DNA of 49,401 nucleotides from a virus. The stretch spans positions 1 to 49,401 of the IMG/VR virus record IMGVR_UViG_3300048597_000641; one strand, written 5' to 3'. The position numbers and the translations under genes are program-made. This document shows, piece by piece, positions 43,914 to 49,401 of the stretch; position 1 is the stretch's first letter, and each line of letters starts with the position of its first letter. The notes below the pieces were generated by a model, which was not told where the DNA came from, searched no databases, and saw only the letters and a program-made list of their open reading frames with translations.

Positions 43914-44300
43914 ATGGCAAATTGCTATATCACCCTCGGCGGTCTGAAACTGGACATTGTGTATGGCAGCATCGATGGCGAATGGGACGCGAATGACCAG
44001 GTGCGCAAGACGCTGAACAACAAGACGTACAAATCGCTTGGCACCACGCTGGAAGAATGGTCGTATGTAGTCAAAGCGCGCTATGTGCCGGCATCGGGTT
44101 ACGCGGGCTACAGCCAACTTCGCACATGGCGTTTCGACCGCACGGTTGCCGGCAACACGCTGGCGTTCATCGATGAGTTTGGCACGAATCAGGGCAACGC
44201 CACCATCACCGATATGACCAAGCCAAAGCCGGTGGGGAAGAATCTGGATGGCGGCAGCGCGGTCTACACGGCCACGGTCAAGCTAGTGAAAACGCCATGA
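43914..44300 (+). CDS. Tail-tip protein, 128 aa (Dit-like position)
   Basis: Beta-rich (CYITLGGLKLDIVYGSIDGE, WSYVVKARYVPASGYAGYSQ, TLAFIDEFGTNQGNATITDM). It lies between the tape measure and the large tail-tip protein, where distal tail proteins are found, and is joined to the next gene by an ATGA overlap. Too short for a full Dit; family not recognised. Confidence 0.6.
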   Translation: MANCYITLGGLKLDIVYGSIDGEWDANDQVRKTLNNKTYKSLGTTLEEWSYVVKARYVPASGYAGYSQLRTWRFDRTVAGNTLAFIDEFGTNQGNATITDMTKPKPVGKNLDGGSAVYTATVKLVKTP

Positions 44301-47300
44301 GAAACGTTGGCAGCACCATCATCAATGCCGAGCGCGCGAGCATCGTCGCGCCAGTTCACGCTGTGAAGGCGCGCAACGAGCTGCTGTCGTTTGCGCTGTT
44401 TGCTTCACCCAGCGCGGCGCTTTTGGATACCGAACTACCCGCGTCATTCGTCATGCGCGCATCTGGTGCACTGGCCTATGCCGCGTTTCGCCGCACCGAC
44501 GGCACGAGTTACCTGCGCGTGTTTGACACATCGAACAACGCCGACTATGCGCTCAGCAGCGCGTCGGCCACATCGATTGCATACAACACGATGCGGCACG
44601 GGCTGGTGAATGAGGCCGGCACGATTCGCGTTTATAGCGCGGACATCAGTGGCGCCGGCGTGCAGGTGAAGCGCGCCACGCTGACAGGCACGAGCAACCC
44701 CGTCACCGTGAGCTGGTCGAATCATGGGCCGGCGTTTGGCGATATGTTCGTAAATACATCAACGCTGGTGCGGCGGGTAGAGGCGGTGTGTCCAACCGAT
44801 GGTGGTGGTGTGGTGGTCGCCGTCGGCGTGCATGATTTCACGGCGGCACTCAGCACGCTGCAGTTTTACTGGTTGCCCGACGCCAGCACGGTGATCGCGC
44901 TCAACACGTTGATTCAGATGCCGCTGACAGAAGCTTATGCCGGCAACTGGTATGGCAATGCGAAGTATTGCGCATTCATCAACGCGTTCTATGACACGAC
45001 GAGCGGGCGCACGGTGGTGATCGCCAGCGACCAGACGCGCGGCCGCGCGATGATGTGGAGTATTCAGAACGGCATCGAAAGCCAGGTGCGACCAGTGATC
45101 CCGCTCGATCCAGAATCAGCGAACATCCTGTTGATGCCGGTGAGTGTGAGCAAGTTGAACGGGCTGTATTACCTGACGGCACGCTTCAGCAGAACATCGT
45201 CGAGTGAGTTCGTCACGGCGTTCGACTGCTATCTCACCTCATCTGACGGCCTGAACTGGAGTTTCGGAGAGCGCAATTTCTTCATCGCGCAATCGCGCTT
45301 CTATGGCACGCTGCTGATGCGTAGCGATTCGCCAACGGTGGTGTATTGCGCCGGCAACAACGCCGGCTACAGCGCGCCGGCGACGAAGGTGCAGTCGAGC
45401 GCATCGACGCTGGAGACGGTGCTCGACGATTACCTGTATGAGTGGTCGCTCGACCAGGTGGCGAACGGCGCGGACAAACTGACGCTGACGCTGCTTAACC
45501 CGCCAGTCGCCGGCGGCAATGGCGCGCTTACGAACAACGCCAACGTGCGACGCGGCGGCACGCTGTATTTGCAGTCAGGGCAGGGCGGAACGTTGGCCGA
45601 CGTGGGCGTGTATGGCATTGACGATGTGAGCGAGACGATCAACATCGACGGGCGTACGACATTAAAGGTGACCGCGCGCGATCTCGGCAACAAGCGCATG
45701 ATCGACACCAATCTGCCGCTGGAGATGCCGTTTGAGACGCGCGTTAACACGCTGAAGCAGCTCGCAGATCTAGCCGATCTCATCATCAAAACACCGCAAG
45801 TTGATGTGAAAGCAGACGGCCTGGCCGGCTGGACATACACCGGGCGCAACGATCCACTCATCGCGTATTGCGAGGCGGGTGAGGGCGGCGACGCGCTGAT
45901 GAAGGCGACGATCACGCCGTCTGGTGGTGACGCATATCACCTTTCTTCATTCGGGTTTGTCTTTGGCGCGTCGGACTCCGGCGCTGGCAATGTGCTGCTG
46001 GTGCCGAAGCAATCGAGCTGGGCCGAAGGTGGCGCGAAAGACCGTCCGGTGCTGCGCCGGCTCAATCTCAACGCTGTGGACCCGTCCGACCCGAAGAAGG
46101 CCGACACAGGCTGGAACCTCTCGCCGCACATCAACAGCCTCTGGCAATCTGCGGTTGTGAATGGTGCGCGCACAGCGGCCATCAATGGCCCGTCGCCACG
46201 CCTCAACAACGCATGGGCAATGTCGCCGGCACAGACCTATGATCTTGCAGGCATGATCAGCGGACGGCGCGCGTTGCTGTTTGCAAAGATGCGCGTGACC
46301 AGCACCAGCACCTGGGCGGCCAACGCTGGCTACACGCTCATCGCCGATTTTGTGTTTGACTGGCAGGCAAAGCGCGCACAGTTTGGCCGCGACTGGTGCG
46401 GACTGGCCACGGGGCAAGATGTGTGGGTGGATATCCCCAGCTTTGCGGCGGCGGCCTATGACGACATCGAGCAAACACTGACCGAGGTCGGCAATTACGC
46501 TGCGCTTGCGGACTTTGGCACGCAGTCGATGCAATGCTCCACCAGCGCCGACAAGGTGACGCTGGTTTGTATCAGTACGCCTTCCAATTTTGCAGTCGGT
46601 CAATACGTGCGCCTGCTAATTCCGAGCTACGGCGATGCGCGGTATCGCATCACAGCCATCAGCAGCAACAACGTGACAGTGACGCCCACCTATGGTGCCG
46701 GCATCCCAAATGGCACGACGGCGTATCTGTACAACCTGTACCCCGCTGATGAATGGGGATATGCGAACTGCGGCAAAAAGTCATACAACGAATACGGCGG
46801 CAAAAAGATCGTGATCGATCCGCTCGCGACAAAAACGCCGCGTGCCATCGCCGGTCGCGCGGCATTCGTAAGCGACGACTCAACGGCCATCGCGATGCGC
46901 TTCGTCGCATCCGACGGTGTGACCCTTCGACTGCGCAGTGGTAGCGAGGGCGCCGGCGGCAGCCGCGTGGGCTGGGATCGACAGACCAACCCCATTGCGC
47001 TGGCTGACGATGCGTTCTACTCGTCGGGCAGCGAGCCGAGCGTGTGGCGCGCTGTGTTCCATCACGGCTATGTGTTCGCCGGCACGCCGACCGCCAAGAA
47101 CCTGCCAGCAACTGGCATGCTCGATGTCGAGGACGAGTGCGTGCGTTACGCCGGCTTCACCTTCTATCGGCGCGGGATGCAGGATCAGGTCACATGGACG
47201 CTGATCCCGACATATTACGCACCGCTGGCTGCCGCGAGCGGCCCGACCAGCGTGATTCGCAATTGGCTGGCGAATGGCATGTCAATTGTGACAGGTGACG

Positions 47301-48886
47301 ATTTCGGCGACATCCCCAACGCAGCCGGCCTGCTGGTGGAAATCTCCAGCCGTAACGGCGGGGTGATTCGCGGCGACAAACAGTATTACGTGGCGAGTGC
47401 GACGAAGATCGCAAGCCCGACGATCAACAGTACATCGTATATCTCGCTCGACAAAGCATACGAGAACAACGTGCAGGATACGGACCCTGTGACGTTTGCG
47501 GGCAATGGTGACATCGCCATCGTGAGCGGTCGCGGGCAATTTGGCACCAAGAAAACCACGCATGACGCTGATGCGCCGGTGCGATATTCGCCCCGTGACG
47601 CCGCCGGCAACCTGCCGTCGATCAAAGTCGCGTCGTGGGACTGCTTCAGCGGCTCGTATCAATCGATTGAAGATGTGATCCGGCGCATGGCTGCGCTGGC
47701 CGGCCTGCGCTCACCGGCATTCCGCAATCGCTTCACCACGCCGGCATCGCCGGTCACCACGACACTTTCGACGACGCCGACTGCACTGCCGATCGACGGC
47801 AACCTAGCAAACTTCACACTCGATGCGCGCGTGCATGTGCCGGGCAACAGCACCAACGCCGGCGGCATCATCAACGCCAACGCGCTGCGCATCTCGTTCC
47901 GCAATTACTATCAACTGTGGATCGGGCAATATGCGACCGCAGCCGACTATGCCGCTGGCCGGCCCGGCGTCATTCGCGTGGGGCTGGCAACTACGTCGAC
48001 GGACATCAGCGCAGCTGCAGATGGCGTGCGCTGGCTGGAGTGGGCTGCGGTGCCGGTGACTGATTGGAACGTGGCCGGCACAGTGAGTGGCAGCAATCCG
48101 AACTACACGATCAGCGAAGATGTGGCGCGGTTGGTCGACCTGCGCGTGGCCGTGCGCGACAACCTCATCACGGTGGAGATCAACGGGCGGCCAATCTGGA
48201 CATTCAATTTGGATCGCCTGACCACTGGCACAGTCTCGTTCCGCAAAGACACGCCCAGCACGATCTCGATGGACTATGCGCTCTCGGTGCCGGCCTACAT
48301 CGCGACGATTCGCGTGCTGGATTTGGGCGAGGAACTGGAGAGCTATGTGGCGCAGCGCGGGTCGAGCGTGTCAAGCGCAATCAGCACGGTCTCGCAGTCG
48401 CGCCGACTGCGCACACGCACGACACCTACTGGCGTGGTGGAGTTCAGCCGCTTCATTGTGCGCGATGACGCGGGCGCGCTGAATGAAAATCTGTGGCAAG
48501 ACCAGTGGACGATGACCGATCTGAACCAGCGTGGCCACTATCTGGTGGCCGGCGAGTCGACCGGCGAATATGCCGACGCGACGATCATCGCTGCCGAGGG
48601 CTACAGCTTTGCAGCCAGCATGAATGATGACGTTCTGACAGCAGAGGACGCGGCCAATGAGGCGAAGTTGCTAATGCGCGAGGCGGCTGAATTCAACGAG
48701 GTGCGCGGCATCGATGGGGTGGGGCTGCTCGAAGCGCAGCCCGAAGACAAGATCGCGCTGGTCTATGCCGGCCCGGGCGATACGCCGCAACATCCATCGA
48801 GCGACCATGTGGTTACACAGGTGCAACTACGCGCGAATGGTGCTGAATGCATCGGCAGCTACACGCTGCGGAGGTATGTAGCATGA
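44297..48886 (+). CDS. Large tail-tip / central fibre protein, 1529 aa
   Basis: The longest gene here. The N-terminal 400 residues are a beta-propeller-like array (phrases such as GTSYLRVFDTSNNADYAL, LNGLYYLTARFSRTSSSEF). A hub-like central region follows (SLDQVANGADKLTLTLLNPP, INIDGRTTLKVTARDLGN, TRVNTLKQLADLADLII). Later parts carry glycan-binding-like beta sandwiches, and the C-terminus (GHYLVAGESTGEYADATIIA, RGIDGVGLLEAQPEDKIALV) resembles tail hub ends. Likely forms the baseplate hub and central fibre for host binding; boundaries are approximate. Confidence 0.75.
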   Translation: MRNVGSTIINAERASIVAPVHAVKARNELLSFALFASPSAALLDTELPASFVMRASGALAYAAFRRTDGTSYLRVFDTSNNADYALSSASATSIAYNTMRHGLVNEAGTIRVYSADISGAGVQVKRATLTGTSNPVTVSWSNHGPAFGDMFVNTSTLVRRVEAVCPTDGGGVVVAVGVHDFTAALSTLQFYWLPDASTVIALNTLIQMPLTEAYAGNWYGNAKYCAFINAFYDTTSGRTVVIASDQTRGRAMMWSIQNGIESQVRPVIPLDPESANILLMPVSVSKLNGLYYLTARFSRTSSSEFVTAFDCYLTSSDGLNWSFGERNFFIAQSRFYGTLLMRSDSPTVVYCAGNNAGYSAPATKVQSSASTLETVLDDYLYEWSLDQVANGADKLTLTLLNPPVAGGNGALTNNANVRRGGTLYLQSGQGGTLADVGVYGIDDVSETINIDGRTTLKVTARDLGNKRMIDTNLPLEMPFETRVNTLKQLADLADLIIKTPQVDVKADGLAGWTYTGRNDPLIAYCEAGEGGDALMKATITPSGGDAYHLSSFGFVFGASDSGAGNVLLVPKQSSWAEGGAKDRPVLRRLNLNAVDPSDPKKADTGWNLSPHINSLWQSAVVNGARTAAINGPSPRLNNAWAMSPAQTYDLAGMISGRRALLFAKMRVTSTSTWAANAGYTLIADFVFDWQAKRAQFGRDWCGLATGQDVWVDIPSFAAAAYDDIEQTLTEVGNYAALADFGTQSMQCSTSADKVTLVCISTPSNFAVGQYVRLLIPSYGDARYRITAISSNNVTVTPTYGAGIPNGTTAYLYNLYPADEWGYANCGKKSYNEYGGKKIVIDPLATKTPRAIAGRAAFVSDDSTAIAMRFVASDGVTLRLRSGSEGAGGSRVGWDRQTNPIALADDAFYSSGSEPSVWRAVFHHGYVFAGTPTAKNLPATGMLDVEDECVRYAGFTFYRRGMQDQVTWTLIPTYYAPLAAASGPTSVIRNWLANGMSIVTGDDFGDIPNAAGLLVEISSRNGGVIRGDKQYYVASATKIASPTINSTSYISLDKAYENNVQDTDPVTFAGNGDIAIVSGRGQFGTKKTTHDADAPVRYSPRDAAGNLPSIKVASWDCFSGSYQSIEDVIRRMAALAGLRSPAFRNRFTTPASPVTTTLSTTPTALPIDGNLANFTLDARVHVPGNSTNAGGIINANALRISFRNYYQLWIGQYATAADYAAGRPGVIRVGLATTSTDISAAADGVRWLEWAAVPVTDWNVAGTVSGSNPNYTISEDVARLVDLRVAVRDNLITVEINGRPIWTFNLDRLTTGTVSFRKDTPSTISMDYALSVPAYIATIRVLDLGEELESYVAQRGSSVSSAISTVSQSRRLRTRTTPTGVVEFSRFIVRDDAGALNENLWQDQWTMTDLNQRGHYLVAGESTGEYADATIIAAEGYSFAASMNDDVLTAEDAANEAKLLMREAAEFNEVRGIDGVGLLEAQPEDKIALVYAGPGDTPQHPSSDHVVTQVQLRANGAECIGSYTLRRYVA

Positions 48887-49401
48887 ACCGGCCCAGCACG
48901 CTGTTCGGCGACTACCTGAATCGTCCGCCGAAGCCCGATGCGTCCGGCACTGTGCTAAGCGTGTCACCGCTCGGCACGGTGGATGTGCAGCTTGCGTCCG
49001 GCGAGATCGTGCGCAGAGTCGATCTGGCTGGCGCTGCGTCCGCCGGCGACGAAATTCGTTTGCGCTATGACAGCGGGCGGTATGTTGCACAGGGCAGCCG
49101 CGCGGGTGGGGATCGCAGCGGCGGAGCATACATTTTGGGTGGAACGGGCGGCGGGTCCACCGGCGCACCCTCTCCGCATGACCTGCTCGGCGTGCACCAC
49201 ACGCTGCCGACGCTGTCGGCGAATCTGTTTCTCGCATCGCCGGTGATCGCCGGCCTGCCGTCGTTTCGCGCCATCGTGCCGAGCGACCTGCCCGGTCAGT
49301 TTGCCGGATTCGCCAACCCGACTGCGCAGATTGGGCTGAGCGCGGTCAACGGCGTGGCGACGACGGCGATGCGCAGCGATGCGGCGCCGGCGCTCGACCA
49401 G
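48883..49401 (+). CDS. Receptor-binding / tail fibre protein, 5' part (runs off the window)
   Basis: Starts by ATGA overlap with the preceding gene and stays open for 173 codons to the window end. The N-terminus has a beta-barrel-like unit (TVDVQLASGEIVRRVDLAGA, DEIRLRYDSGRYVAQGSR). A Gly-rich linker leads to a fibre region (HDLLGVHHTLPTLSANLF, FRAIVPSDLP), a phrase typical of host-range fibres. The C-terminus is missing. Confidence 0.75.
   Translation, partial: MNRPSTLFGDYLNRPPKPDASGTVLSVSPLGTVDVQLASGEIVRRVDLAGAASAGDEIRLRYDSGRYVAQGSRAGGDRSGGAYILGGTGGGSTGAPSPHDLLGVHHTLPTLSANLFLASPVIAGLPSFRAIVPSDLPGQFAGFANPTAQIGLSAVNGVATTAMRSDAAPALDQ

Noticed and set aside
44297-48886. Endolysin or peptidoglycan hydrolase within the tail-tip protein
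   Set aside because: No lysozyme, NlpC/P60, CHAP or LysM-like motif could be seen. The lysin may lie past the window end.
1-49401. tRNA, rRNA, CRISPR array or transposase
   Set aside because: I scanned by eye for T-loop-like GTTCGANTC patterns, spaced 25-40-bp repeats and DDE/HUH transposase motifs and found none; the nearest are the iterons and palindromes listed above.

Overview
The window is most of a temperate tailed-phage genome, probably a siphovirus that can persist as a plasmid, from a Chloroflexota-like host. The host inference rests on long Pro/Thr linkers (repeats of the PTATP / PTNTPVPT kind) in secreted proteins, moderately high GC, and many short host-type palindromic repeats, including a strong excess of GCCGGC. 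No 16S or other taxonomic marker is present, so the host call is an inference.

Left half (1-20953, all minus strand): a tightly packed early/maintenance region in which most genes join by ATGA, GTGA or TGATG overlaps. Reading in the direction of transcription: a ribbon-helix-helix repressor (20618-20953); small zinc-binding and membrane proteins (18302-20470); a replication module with a lambda-O-like gene carrying four to five 23-bp iterons inside its coding sequence (15133-16242); a PRTRC cassette (ParB-related, ThiF-related cassette) at 9382-13505 with a ubiquitin-like protein, an E2-like protein, a JAMM peptidase, an E1/ThiF protein and proteins E and F; a ParM-like actin with a ParR-like partner (8054-9239); membrane proteins; and an accessory operon with a RuvB-like ATPase, an alarmone-hydrolase-like HD protein and a HerA-like ATPase. 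The region ends with a Cre-like tyrosine recombinase beside a perfect lox-like inverted repeat (15-bp arms, 7-bp spacer). Cre/lox plus ParMR plus iterons point to a P1-style phage-plasmid.

Centre (20954-30887): a divergent repressor switch (minus-strand RHH gene, plus-strand Cro/CI-type gene that may be leaderless), a short plus-strand RNA candidate antisense to the early operon leader, and a cargo region with a lone PD-(D/E)XK protein, a secreted Pro/Thr-rich protein, a Pmp3/YqaE-like membrane protein and a structured 106-nt element. A holin/lysis-like and tail-fibre module follows. It includes a free-standing effector-associated (Death-like) domain protein and ends with a ParB-DNA methyltransferase fusion interrupted by an in-frame UGA.

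Right half (30888-49401, plus strand): the late morphogenesis operon in classic order: small and large terminase, portal fused to a MuF-like head protein, HK97-gp10-like protein, a single-ORF protease-scaffold-capsid polyprotein with a nested start, decoration protein, connectors, tail tube, tail chaperones G/GT with a canonical -1 frameshift site, tape measure, tail-tip proteins and an unfinished fibre gene running off the end. No endolysin, tRNA, CRISPR array or transposase was found. Gene names are assigned by recognising motifs by eye; no database search was run.
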